The notes under the pieces were generated by a model. That model was not told the origin of the DNA. It worked only from the letters and a program-made list of their open reading frames with translations, and searched no databases. A program made the position numbers and the translations under genes. A DNA stretch of 64,000 bases, from positions 32,444,743-32,508,742 of the forward strand of contig JAJKFL010000013.1 of assembly GCA_021186555.1 (NCBI GenBank), in the 5' to 3' direction. Shown piece after piece: positions 46,605 to 56,170 of this stretch. Within the stretch, counting starts at the first letter, position 1. The number at the start of each line of letters is the position of its first letter. The stretch comes from Reticulitermes speratus. Its lineage: Eukaryota; Arthropoda; Insecta; Blattodea; Rhinotermitidae.

Positions 46605-46790
46605 GATGGGCTCTGCCCTCTTCTGGATTATTACGCAGCGTTGAGTGTTGGTTCTCTGTCGAAGTTTCGGGACAACCAATCGGTACACAACTACCGCTCA
46701 ACGCCGTGTAATATCTCAGAAGACCATAAATCTCATCTACATCACGGCGGAAGTCTGAAATCACGCAAGAATAATGTCAATTTTAAAAAT
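46605..46790. mobile_element. Decayed copy of the 63.1-kb inverted-repeat element
   Basis: Shares ATTACGCAGCGTTGAG, TTTCGGGACAACCAATCGGT and CGGCGGAAGTCTGAAATCAC with 63077-63290. The central part carrying the ribozyme-like core has been lost. Confidence 0.6.
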
Positions 46791-47115
46791 TACTTATATA
46801 CACCGGTAATGAGAGCTTTAAATTTTCCATTAGAAGAAAGCAATTGCTATCCAATTGAGTTAGCATTTACTGTTAAACTGAATGAATAGCCCTGTTGCAT
46901 TGTTGAATATAAAACATATAAAGTGAAGGGGTCCTAAAGGCGGCCATTATGAGAAAACATATGCACATAATCTCTTTCGCTTCAATTTCCTCATGACCGT
47001 TATTAATTTGAGTCTAATTTGTTATGACATTTCATATATTACATAAAATCGTGATCCGACAAATGTACACTCTTTATTAAATGCTCTTTAATACAGTCTA
47101 TATTAAAAATAGTCC

Positions 47116-47152
47116 AACATGTTTCGAACTATGTTATAGTTCATCTTCAGGG
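47116..47152 (-). ncRNA. Hammerhead-like motif, full secondary structure
   Basis: Minus strand: AGTCC (stem I), CTGAAGAT, stem II GAACTAT/ATAGTTC (7 perfect pairs), GAAAC, ATGTT, GGACT (closes stem I with 5 perfect pairs). The core differs from CTGATGA by A for T plus one extra base before stem II. Confidence 0.5.
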
Positions 47153-47541
47153 ACTCAATTGTTTATTACACCAGCTATACATGTATGGTACTCATTAAAA
47201 TATATAAGTTAGGTAGATAAAATGTCGTTAACTGCGTTGAGTTTGTGGACACTGCATCAGCATCAAGAAAAATGTACGGGTCAAATAACATAATGTTTGT
47301 CATAGCCAGACAGGTAACAGAAGTTCATTAGTATAAAAACACCAAAGAAAAATTACACAGAACTAATGCAGCTATTTGGTACAATAAACTGTGTCGACAA
47401 CTGCACCTCACACCTAAATATATACACAAAGCAGCTGATACAGTGTCCACAAACTGAACACAGTTAACGACATTTTATCTACCAACTTATATATTTTAAT
47501 GAGTACCGTACGTGTATAGCTGGTGTAATAAACAATTGAGT

Positions 47542-47579
47542 CCCTGAAGATGAATTGTAACATAGTTCGAAACATGTTG
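47542..47579 (+). ncRNA. Hammerhead-like motif, partner copy
   Basis: Same fold as 47116-47152. Stem II GAATTGT/ATAGTTC has one mismatch and stem I AGTCC/GGATT keeps pairing through a G-T wobble. Confidence 0.45.
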
Positions 47580-47690
47580 GATTATTTTAATATAAATTGT
47601 ATTAAATAACAGATAATAAAGAGTGTACATTTGTCGGATCACGATTTTATGTAATCAAGAAAATGTACGGTACAAATAACATAACAACTC

Positions 47691-48179
47691 CGAATATTAT
47701 TTGCTAATAGTCATAAGATTATAATTTCCAAACACAATATTTTCAGGAGATGAACGATGCTTATGCATTCATCGCTTGGAGCGCTGGCTGCAATTACCTT
47801 TGACCATTAAATTATGTAGCCTTATGGAAATATATTTGGCGGGGGGGGGGGGGGGGGGGGGATGTGGTGAGATTTTGAACAGTTTGAAATGGAAATCATA
47901 ACCGCGACATGTTGCTATATGTGTGTGGGCACGTTCATAAATGTATTGTCTCACTGTCTGTGGTCGAGCTGGTGTGGGGTTTACATTGTCAGGCTGACGT
48001 CCAGAGCTGCTGCCTGCAGGATGTCTTGATGGCTGTCGTCATTCATATGTTTCTTGAGTGAGGACGCTTGTGGCCAGGGGACGGGGTTGTCCTCGGACGT
48101 TTGCTGCCCATCTGCGGGATCCTTCCTGTTAACACCAGACTACAATTAGTACAGAATCTGTCAGTATAGTAACTAGGAC
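47691..48179. other. Intergenic stretch with poly-G run
   Basis: A run of 21 G lies at 47841-47861. Nothing else recognised. Confidence 0.6.
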
Positions 48180-48450
48180 GGGCTGGAAGACCGCCATATC
48201 GATACTCGATTTCCAGCAGGGACTAAGATTTTCTCATGTTCATATCATCCAGACCGGTTCAGGATTCAACCCATCCAGCCTCCTATCCGGGGAGAAAAAA
48301 GGGAAAATTTCCCCTGGACTAAAGCGGCTGTGACGTGAAGCTGACCAACCACCTCCATCTAGTGCCAAATTTAAGGATTCATAGAAACTTTACCGCCACG
48401 CTCCCATACGTCTTCATGGCATGATGCCTATAAAGCGCATGGGTAACTTT
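48180..48450 (+). mobile_element. SINE family C, decayed
   Basis: Keeps CATCCAGACCGG, CCAGCCTCCTATCCGG, TAAAGCGGCTGTG and a tail with TCTTCATGGCATG in the order of family C, with many changes. Confidence 0.6.
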
Positions 48451-48522
48451 ACTTGTTGAACGTTGGGCAGTTTTCGACTGTTATTTTGGACACTGTCCAA
48501 TGTAATCTTTTCTGCAACCACA

Positions 48523-48558
48523 GCGTTTCGGGAGCTATTTGTGTGTCCTTCTTCAGGT
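48523..48558 (-). ncRNA. Decayed hammerhead-like motif
   Basis: Minus strand: TCAC, CTGAAGAA, a weak stem II (GGA...CCC), GAAACGCT, GTGG. Stem I pairs over 4 bp with one G-T. The cleavage-site region is altered. Confidence 0.3.
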
Positions 48559-48718
48559 GACATGGTAAAGTGAATAAACGCTTGGCACCTTGGCAGAGCT
48601 AGTCTCGAACCAAGGTCCTGCTGCTATTAAGACACTTTGCAAGTTGTTCTTTTGGATATGGCGACTAAAACCAACAAATGCACACAAGTTTATGAAAATA
48701 TATTACAAACGTAGTAAT

Positions 48719-48823
48719 TATTATTATTTACCCTTTCGCTCCTTGTGGAGCATAGGGGCCTCCTTTCAGAGGTTTCTGTGGTCTGAAAGTGTGCATTGAG
48801 TAGTGAGTGACCAGCCCACTGAG
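48719..48823 (-). mobile_element. SINE family D, 5'-truncated, with 12-bp target duplication
   Basis: 105-bp tail fragment of family D (minus strand; (ATT)n at the left, GCTCCTTGTGGAGCATAGGG). AAACGTAGTAAT occurs exactly at 48707-48718 and 48824-48835. Removing the SINE and one repeat restores the inverted-repeat arm, so the order of insertions is certain. Confidence 0.9.
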
Positions 48824-48840
48824 AAACGTAGTAATACCTC

Positions 48841-48876
48841 GTACATATTTCGGCCACTCATGTGGCCATCTTCAGT
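48841..48876 (-). ncRNA. Hammerhead-like motif
   Basis: Minus strand: CTGAAGAT, stem II GGCCAC/GTGGCC (6 perfect pairs, loop ATGA), GAAATATGTA. Stem I CCTC/GAGG forms after one unpaired A-C. Confidence 0.4.
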
Positions 48877-49076
48877 GAGGTGCGTTATGAAGAATAGATA
48901 CATTGAGATGTTACAAAAGTTTGTTAACCAATGCACATGTAAAATGTTAAATATTAAAATTAACATTAAATTAAAATTAGTATTAAAATTAATTTTAATA
49001 TTTAATATTTTACATGTGCATCTTTTTGCAAACTTTTGTAGAATCTCAATGTATCTGTTCTTCATAACGCACGGCC

Positions 49077-49110
49077 CTGAAGATGGCCACATGAGTGGCC
49101 GAAACATGTA
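49077..49110 (+). ncRNA. Hammerhead-like motif, partner copy
   Basis: CTGAAGAT, stem II GGCCAC/GTGGCC, GAAACATGTA. The 5' side of stem I has changed (GGCC), so only weak pairing to GGAGG is left. Confidence 0.4.
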
Positions 49111-49199
49111 GGAGGTATTACTACGTTTCTAACGCATTTTCATAAACTTCTTTGCATTTGTTGGTTTTAGTCACCATATGTAACTGTTCAATGCACGGT

Positions 49200-49390
49200 T
49201 ATGGATCATTTAAATCTGTTCTTCTGGGTTACGACGCCGTGTGTTCTGATAGGATATTGCCATCGCTTCTGAAGGATACACTGTTTTCTTCTTCTCTTTC
49301 ACTCTGAAGATTGAGGCAGTATGTTTTCCCGAGCTGTTTCTACCCAGCTACCAGAATACACGGTATCAAAATCCAACAAACCACAGTCTA
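49200..49390. mobile_element. Dispersed repeat fragment (FWDVTPC family)
   Basis: Contains TTCTGGGTTACGACGCCGTG and, about 140 bp on, CAGAATACACGGTATCAAA, matching both halves of the family seen at 19640-19790 and 33270-33400. Confidence 0.5.
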
Positions 49391-49669
49391 TTATCACCGC
49401 TACGAAAGCCTTCAATTTCAAGACGTTCCCTTTGCTGGCAGTACAGTAGGTATATGTAGTTGACTGGAGAGACGGACAGGCAGAAACAGCGCAGTTTAAG
49501 AAAAGGAATACATAATTTACGGAATTTAATTCTCCGCTTGGTGCCAGTAAAGAACATAAAAATATAATACTTAAGATTTCTTAAAATATATATCCTTTCC
49601 AATTCATGAATCATTCTAACATTCGACGCTATATAGCCTGAGGTACTGACAGCGGAATAAAATGCAGTG

Positions 49670-49940
49670 AAGGTAAAGCAATCCCATTACAGGCCTTGAC
49701 AGGCCCTTAGGGATCCAGGAGGTGGAGACTCCCAGATTTTTTAGACAATCGGCACATGAAGGTGGCAAGGTTGTCAGCCCTACGCACCGGCCGCCTTTAC
49801 CCCCAGGAAAGATTCCTGTTACTCATTTCTGTTAGAGGCTAAGTCGACCCCAGGGTCATAGTGCAACCGGAACGATTAAGCCAATGAAAAATTCCAGTGA
49901 CACCATCGGGAATCGAACCCGAGACGTTCCGGTAATAAAA
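49670..49940 (-). mobile_element. SINE family B
   Basis: Minus-strand copy: left end GCAATCCCATTACAGGCC, middle CTACGCACCGGCCGCCTTTA, right end with the B box complement GGGAATCGAACCCGAG. It lacks the A-box part. Confidence 0.8.
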
Positions 49941-50582
49941 TACAGTACAGAAAGAAATCTTCATTTAACGTCTTTTTTAAATTTATCATTCCCAATTATT
50001 CGGTCATTCGACGGAATGCGGTGGGAAGCATATCGTTATTGCAAGAAACACAAAACAGACGGTGGCTTTTGGACCTATTGCTATCTTTCATCTGCTGTGA
50101 TGGTCCTCTCCTACTTCCCGACGCCTTTCGACGTCGTATATTATCAGTTTTATTCTTCTCGCAGTGCCGAGAGGCTGTCTCTGTGAAAATATGGCCTCTA
50201 GTGTGTCCGTTGTCCATCTACTTAATTATAAATATGGAGGGCTGGTGGAATGATACTGGCCGTGCGAACAAAAGCGCTAGCATAGAAACCTGTCCCACTG
50301 TTAGCTACAACTCACATGGCATGCCCTGGTATAGAACCTGAGCCTCCGTTGTAATAAGCCAATGGATAACCGTCTGAGTCGTGGTATGGCCTTGTACAGG
50401 TTCGTCTGCATCTCTGCACTTCGGAAGATTCCAGTATGTATAATTAAGCCAGCTGCGATATGAGGGCAGATTTAAATACAGAAAAAATAATTTATATATA
50501 ATGGAGAACGGTATGCAACAGTTAAGAGGGTAACAATCCTGCTTTGTATTCGTGAGGTCCGGGTTCAGATCTCTGGTCGGAT
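49941..50582. other. Intergenic stretch, nothing recognised
   Basis: Open frames on both strands (49996-50217 and 50021-50341) show no family. GGTCCGGGTTCAGATCTCTG near 50557 resembles a B box but has no body that I can match. Confidence 0.45.
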
Positions 50583-50960
50583 AACTAACTAACTAACTAA
50601 CTTCATGGAGCAGAGTCCTTCTTGAGAAGCTAACAGGTCGTCAGCTAGTCAAGAAATTCCCCGCGTTTTATGGAACCCGAAGGTTCATTACCGCACTCTC
50701 AAGAGCCCGCCACCTGTCCCTATCCTGAGTCATATCAATCCAGTCCACGCCCTTCCATCCCACTTCTTGAAGATTCATTTTAATATTATCCTCCCATCTA
50801 CGCCTGGGTCTTCCAAGTGGTCTCCTTCCCTCAGGTCTCCCCAGCAAAATCCTGTATGCACCTCTCCCCTCACCCATAAGTGCTACATGCCCCGCACAGT
50901 CGCGGACAGCCGACAAGGGGTGGCACTCCAGTTGGGGGTTGGGCGAGGTGCTAACAACTC
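50583..50960 (-). mobile_element. LINE 3' end ([11 protein letters not shown] family), best copy
   Basis: Minus-strand frame 50668-50916 encodes [38 protein letters not shown] and [18 protein letters not shown], the C-terminal end of a non-LTR retrotransposon ORF2. The 3' UTR follows (AGCTAACAGGTCGTC on plus) and ends in the simple repeat (TAAC)n at 50583-50600 (plus-strand reading). The element is 5'-truncated within the last 100 codons. Related pieces are at 29800, 34633, 62640 and 63530. Confidence 0.8.
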
Positions 50961-51847
50961 CTCACCGTAAAAAATTACCATGTTACGAAACATATCTCTG
51001 GTCGGATATCTATCATAAATTGAGCCATGACCTACTTTCACTTACTAAGTTACTATTCAGCAATCAGTCTAGCTTTCGACGATATGCATGAGCTCAGTTA
51101 TTGACAGCTTCATTCAATAAACCAACAGTAAATGTATAATCATAAATAACAGGCTACATTATCGAAATAATTTACATATTTTCTAGCGTTTTCAGCTAAA
51201 CATGTGCGCAAGTTCCATTAGCCTAACCATTCAGAGCCCACAACCACTGCGCGTTTCGCTCACACAGTGTATTTATGTTTCGCATAAAGTGTTAATAACA
51301 CACTTTGCAAAATGCTATCCAACCGTGCATATCACGCCTTCTGTATAATACACTCATTTATATGCCTCCACTATGCGACGTTATGAATAATGTACTGCTT
51401 TTGTGGCAACAATGTAACAAGTATAGCGGAAGGACACAATGGCACTTGTTCCATTATAGACGCAGCATTACTGAGTCTCTGTTAACACAGACCTGGTTTT
51501 GCAGAACTAAGCAGGGAGATGATATATAACAGGGAATATATTACTAAGAAAGTGTATTATAAAATTATGTCTGATTGAGGTGGTCCTCTCAAGCACAAAG
51601 TGTTTAAACATTCAGTTTTAACCTGTAACAATAAACAGAGTCCGTCTCTCTTACAGAGAACAATGGACTCATGATGTTAATGAAATAATTACTGTTTATT
51701 TTAAGAATCATACTAATCACATAAATACACTATCTTAGTAAAATGTATATCCGTATTTTTTTCTTTTTTTTTTTTTGAATCATCATCCCGTTGTGTGTGT
51801 GTGTGTGTAATCGACTACTTGAACATTTGTTACACTATAACAACAAT
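50961..51847. other. Intergenic stretch with (GT)n
   Basis: A (GT)n run lies at about 51792-51809. Nothing else recognised. Confidence 0.5.
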
Positions 51848-51991
51848 TCACATGCAACGTTTATTATATGTACAACACGTTTCGGCCTCCACCTCAACAT
51901 ATATTTTTCTTATAGACAATGTTTTTCACCAACTAAATGCACTTGTTATAAAAACACTAAAATATTCTAAAACTGTTCGATAAAAAGCCCC

Positions 51992-52027
51992 GACATGTTT
52001 CGGCTCACTAATGAGCCATCCTCGGGG
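51992..52027 (-). ncRNA. Hammerhead-like motif
   Basis: Minus strand: CCCC, CCGAGGAT (altered core), stem II GGCTCA/TGAGCC (6 perfect pairs, loop TTAG), GAAACATGTC, GGGG closing stem I. Confidence 0.4.
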
Positions 52028-52214
52028 GGTCACAACTGTCTGTTCTCAAAACACGTACATATGTTAATCTCCGTAGAGCTATATGGTCAACGTCTATTTT
52101 AGTGTTTTTATAACAAGTGCATTTAGTTGGTGAAAAACATTGTCTATACTCGAAAAATGCACGGTGAAAATAGAATAAAATATATTTTTCTTTTTATGAT
52201 TTTGTAAGTTCTAC

Positions 52215-52250
52215 CTGATGATTGCCAGCGTATGTGGCCGAAACATGTTG
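52215..52250 (+). ncRNA. Hammerhead-like motif with intact CTGATGA and GAAA
   Basis: CTAC (stem I, just upstream), CTGATGAT, stem II GCCA/TGGC, CGAAACATGTT, GTAG (closes stem I with 4 pairs). Both catalytic-core strands match hammerhead consensus except for one extra base before stem II. Confidence 0.5.
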
Positions 52251-52439
52251 TAGCGATAATAAACGGTGCATGTAAAAAGTGTTGTGTTTACTGTGACAGA
52301 AATTGAAATATTTCCTTAATATTAAGCCGGTGGCGAAGATAGTCACCACCGTTCTTTAAAGAGTTAACTCCTCACGGGTAGCCCTGCTCAAACTAATGTC
52401 ACATTGTCTGCTGTTAATGTTGGATGTGAAAGAATTTAA

Positions 52440-52736
52440 ATTAATCCCTGTACAGGCCTGGACAGGCCCTGAGGGTTCTAGGAGTTTGAGGCTTCCAGAT
52501 TTCAAGACAATCGGCACATGAAGGTCGTAAGGTTGTGAGTCTAATGCACCGGTCGCCTTTACCCCCCAGGAAATATTCCTGGTACTCATTTTTGTTCAGG
52601 GCTGAGTCGACCACAGGGCGATAGTGAGGCCGGAAATATTACGTCACTGAAGAGTTTCAATGACCCAATCGGGAATCGAACCCGTGACCTTCCGGATTGT
52701 AGCGCAGTGCCTCAAACAACTGCGTGCCCCTAAGGT
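52440..52736 (-). mobile_element. SINE family B, with A-box part
   Basis: Minus strand starts GGGGCACGCAGTTGTTTGAG and GCACTGCGCTACAATCCGGA, then B box ACGGGTTCGATTCCCG, and runs through the body to CCTGTACAGGGATTAA. It is the longest family B copy here and shows the tRNA-like start that the others lack. Confidence 0.8.
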
Positions 52737-53258
52737 TGGATGTTCTATACGTATATTGTTACGCGAATTAAGTATCTTGTTTTCTTATTGTATTTGTTAC
52801 ATCTGTAGCACCAGTTTGTTTAGTAAATGACCTCGTAACGATGTTATTGTATCGCTTTGCACGTGTTGATAATTCATGTTGTACTTTCATTATCTGAGTA
52901 CAAACAAAGGCAGTAATGCATGGGTTTTACAAGGTGTCTTCCTCATTAGCGTATGACCCGTTAAAGCACAACTGTAATTATATTTACCATACAAAAATAA
53001 CACTTGCGTTAACACTAAGACGTCTGTATTTTGTATAAACAGTGTATTTATGTGTTTCATGCGATTATTTGAATAGACTGCTACTATTTTGCTAAACAGC
53101 ATTGATCAATTTTCTTCGGAATGGAGACCCAGTATGTTTTCTGTGAGTTATGAACTCAAAGGATGAATATTATTTAGAGGAACTTCACGTTTTCAAGTGA
53201 TAATTCCAGTTTAGGAATTAATTAGCAGTATACACTATAAAAGTACTGAACACAACTA
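52737..53258. other. Intergenic stretch
   Basis: Contains one copy (about 52957-53000) of the CCCGTTAAAGCACA...GTAATTATAT unit that is tandemly repeated at 60811-60935. Nothing else recognised. Confidence 0.5.
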
Positions 53259-53443
53259 CAGTCGAACCCGGTTATAACAACACCCATTTATGCTACACCT
53301 CGCCTATAACGTCAGATATTCTGTGGTACCAATTAATTCCCTACTGTTAACCGTAACATTATAGTCGTCAGTTACAACAACACTCGTTTATAACGACATA
53401 AAATATTCAGTCCCGTTCATGACGTTATAACCGAGTTCGACTG
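53259..53443. mobile_element. pogo/Tigger-like MITE, 185 bp, TA target duplication
   Basis: Terminal inverted repeats CAGTCGAACCCGGTTATAAC and, at the right, GTTATAACCGAGTTCGACTG, flanked by TA at 53257-53258 and 53444-53445. The termini have the CAGTCG start seen in pogo/Tigger relatives. It is non-coding. Confidence 0.85.
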
Positions 53444-53489
53444 TACTTTTAATCCTTCTTCTATGGCATTACAGTCCTTCCCCTTTTTT

Positions 53490-53740
53490 TTATTGGGCTT
53501 CTGAACGATTAACTGTTTTACAGGAAGGGGTTGTTAGCCCCTTGCCTAACCACCACTTTGGTGGACCGGGTTTTATAGAGTTTTCCTTCTCCAGTGTCTC
53601 CGTATTTATGTCCCCTGGAGGCAGGGTGGCCCAGTTATACCCCCAGGCAATGGGTCTCCATTTTAGTCGCCTCTTACGACATGCATGGGGTACGTTGGGG
53701 CTATTCTAATTCCCGGCCACCACAAGGGATTACTTTAAAT
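53490..53740. mobile_element. Unclassified repeat fragment
   Basis: Contains CTCTTACGACATGCATGGGG and GGAGGCAGGGTGGCCCAG. The phrase CATGTCGTAAGAGGCGACTA (reverse strand) is one I recall from many insect repeats, but I cannot name its family and no second copy is in this window. Confidence 0.35.
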
Positions 53741-53984
53741 CACATCAGCTAAATACGTGTACACCCCCTGTTGCTACTACAGAAATGTCGCATAAGTAAT
53801 CATAACAAGATCGTTGTATTAATTCTGTTATACTGAAAGCCCACGTTCTTAGCTAGCTGTTTCCTTAAAACTAACTGCACAAAAATAATGTAATCGCACA
53901 TATATTATGACATTTATGGCGTATAGTGATCGCTTAAAGGACAAAACATGAAATGGTTCAAATGGGATTCATCTTGTGTTTCGC

Positions 53985-54145
53985 GTGGCCATGCCATGGT
54001 TCAGGCGGTTAGTCTGCGGCTTTTCGCCATGAAGGCCCTTGGTTCACTCCCGGCCTAAACCAAGTGGTATTTGTGGACAAAGTGAAACTGGGATAGGTTC
54101 TACTCGTATTACTTCGGCTTCTCCTGTAAACAGCACTCTATCCTC
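53985..54145 (+). mobile_element. SINE family A, decayed
   Basis: GGCCATGCCATGGTTCAGGC (A-box region), GGTTCACTCCCGGCC (B box) and a body with GTGGTATTTGTGGACAAAGT. It ends early, at about TCTCCTGTAAACAG, without the usual tail. Confidence 0.7.
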
Positions 54146-54190
54146 CTTTATTCCTCACCGACTGTACATAATCTTAGCAATTGGGAGAGT

Positions 54191-54883
54191 CTTTAAATAA
54201 CATACTTCAACAGCCTATTTACTGCACTTGGGTGTACTATTTACGTAACACTCTGAGTCTGTAACATGTTTGGTGATCCTTTACGTGCGATTTGTTTACT
54301 AAATGCACGCTAGCTCAGAATACTACGTGCGTCTTTATTGTGAAAGCTCTAAGGTCCCTTTCTGAGTGCTTCTGAGTTATTTTCCTTAACTGCAGCAGTG
54401 ATGTGTTTGTACAGTGTGCTTCTAGAAACTACAGTCCGGGACTCAACTCTACGGCTCTGTCTCCCATTTATTTCCTCAGCCTGTAATTCCGGAAATCTGA
54501 GTCCAGAATTGGTCCATGCAAAATACGCGTATAAACAGACATAATTTCAGTTATGTGTGCGATTAAACTTGTCTAAGACGCAATTTTTATTAAATGGTCT
54601 CTTAGTCAGTATGGCGACTAGGTGACGGGCTGTAAGACCAAGTTCCAAAGTCTGTTATGGGGAAAGTTTTGTATTTTAAAGGATTTCATAACCAGTCCAA
54701 GGCCAACCCCCACAGCGTGTAGATACAACACAAAAACTTAGACAAATTTGAGTACCAATATCACTCTTTTGATTTAAATTTTTAATCTTAATTTCGTTAC
54801 ATACGAAAAAATTTTCTAATTATCACGTACAAGTTGCAGGAAATATTAGGCAAGCTACTCACCCAAACATTATTTAAAAAGAT
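54191..54883. other. Intergenic stretch, nothing recognised
   Basis: No gene or element recognised. Confidence 0.5.
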
Positions 54884-55378
54884 ATGTTCAAAAAACACCA
54901 ACTAATGCACATAAACTTTTTTCACAATAGTTTATTCTTAAAATTCCCCATCACTCTACAACCACACGACACGAACGTCACGCAGCTCATCCAGTACACA
55001 CAGATGACCTCCTTACTGCAAATTATAATGCACTTATACAGAACCACAAGACCAAACTGCCACTAATTTTCTTGCTGACTACAAATTATGTAATCATTTT
55101 AGCAACTTTTTACTCCATTTTATAGTAACTTATTTTACAATACTGTACCAAGTGGACAATAATAGACCACTCATATTCTACATATACGAATATAACCACA
55201 TATGTAATAACTGTAAGTTCTATGCAAAATAATCTCCACGACCCCCTGAAGATGGTGGTTTAAACCACCGAAATACGTATAGGGGAATTTTAAGAATAAA
55301 CTATTGTGAAAAAAGTTTATGTGCATTAGTTGGTGTTTATTGAACATATCTTAATTGAAAATGCACGGTATATACAAT
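54884..55378. mobile_element. Inverted-repeat element with hammerhead-like motif
   Basis: Left arm 54885-54952 and right arm 55286-55355 are nearly perfect reverse complements (ACACCAACTAATGCACATAA on the left). The right side continues to TTGAAAATGCACGGTATA, the family end. The ribozyme-like motif lies just inside the right arm at 55247-55282, and the left side lacks it. Confidence 0.7.
55244..55286 (+). ncRNA. Hammerhead-like motif, full secondary structure
   Basis: CCCC (stem I), CTGAAGAT, stem II GGTGGT/ACCACC, GAA, stem III ATA/TAT with a CG loop, A, GGGG (closes stem I). All three stems pair without mismatch. Confidence 0.45.
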
Positions 55379-55599
55379 GTTAAATTCATTATTTAACAAG
55401 CCCCAGTTGGAAATTGGGTCTTGGAATATATCCACAATGACATACCTCATTGACGAGCATTCTGTGACAACTTGTAGTAACAAAAGAAGTCAATATTTTT
55501 ACTAAATATTTGTAATAGTGTAGTAGCATTTTTCTCCACATATATCATTTCCGATTACGACTATACCAATTTTAAAATTTTTATCGCATTTTATGGATT

Positions 55600-55605
55600 T
55601 TTATT
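55600..55605 (-). terminator. Candidate polyadenylation signal for the neuropeptide exon
   Basis: AATAAA on the minus strand, about 565 nt beyond the stop at 56171. It is the nearest clear signal I see, but distant. Confidence 0.25.
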
Positions 55606-55639
55606 CCTTCCTCAATATGTTTCGAATAAACAGAAATTT

Positions 55640-55676
55640 TGAACCTGAAGATGACCGAAATCGGTCAAAACATATT
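55640..55676 (+). ncRNA. Hammerhead-like motif, altered core
   Basis: GAAC, CTGAAGAT, stem II GACCG/CGGTC, AAAACATATT (first G of GAAA lost), GTTC closing stem I with 4 pairs. Confidence 0.35.
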
Positions 55677-55784
55677 GTTCTGTGTGATAAATGGAACTTA
55701 GCTGTGCTTGGACGGATTCTGTTTTGATTTCGGAAAGTTTTGTATTTTTCTCCGCTCCAGGACAAACATGCAGGACATTCAGCC

Positions 55785-55935
55785 CAATAACTACCTAATG
55801 GGTATCCGAAGCTATTTCTTGACAGGTGAACCGACGGAGGCGTGAATTTGACCACCACCGCCCGCTATTGCCTGGAGTGCATGGAAATATACCTCCATTC
55901 CTACACGTATCTTCATGGGGTGGTTCTTAAATAAT
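55785..55935 (+). mobile_element. SINE family C, decayed 3' half
   Basis: Shares AGGTGAACCGACGGAGGCGT, TTTGACCACCACC and TACACGTATCTTCATGGGG with the 3' half of family C, with many changes. Confidence 0.45.
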
Positions 55936-56170
55936 TAGGGTAATTTTACCTTTCATTTTACCGGCATTCGCGCAGACTTAGTATAACACCAAGCTTTACA
56001 GTAACAGAAAATACACTCGCAGCTTGAATGTTGAGCAATTCATACAATGCTGAAGAAGTATAGAGCTCTAATGCAGGTTACTGGCTTTAGAATACGGAAC
56101 TACTTGAATATTTAGGCACGCTATTCTGTCTATGCCAGTAGGTACCTTGATGATGAAGTCGTAAGAGTAT

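Larger units (their letters stand above)
47039..47690. mobile_element. Inverted-repeat element with two hammerhead-like motifs
   Basis: Arms at about 47039-47261 and 47433-47655 are reverse complements over roughly 220 bp with few differences, around a spacer of about 170 bp. Each arm holds one ribozyme-like motif (47116-47152 minus, 47542-47579 plus). In addition, a phrase starting ATCAAGAAAAATGTACGG follows the left arm (47262) and recurs directly after the right arm (47653), so the structure has both inverted and direct repeats. It is non-coding. Confidence 0.75.
48656..49190. mobile_element. Inverted-repeat element with two hammerhead-like motifs, split by a SINE
   Basis: The right arm (about 48985-49180) is the reverse complement of a left arm lying in two parts, 48656-48718 and 48824-48980. 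Shared words include AAAACCAACAAATGCA and ACGTAGTAATACCTCGTACA (inverted on the right). The two parts of the left arm are separated by the SINE at 48719-48823. Outside the right arm is TTCAATGCACGGTTA, an end also seen after the elements at 52.15 and 55.37 kb. Confidence 0.75.
51848..52275. mobile_element. Nested inverted repeats with hammerhead-like motifs
   Basis: Outer arms 51850-51893 and 52236-52271 share, inverted, CCGAAACRTGTTGTA and AATAAACG.TGCATGT. Inner arms 51913-51965 and 52095-52148 share CACCAACTAAATGCACTTGT (inverted on the right). Hammerhead-like motifs lie at 51992-52027 (minus) and 52215-52250 (plus). After the right inner arm comes GAAAAATGCACGGTG, the family end also found at 49190 and 55370. 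Two related elements appear to be nested or fused. Confidence 0.65.
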
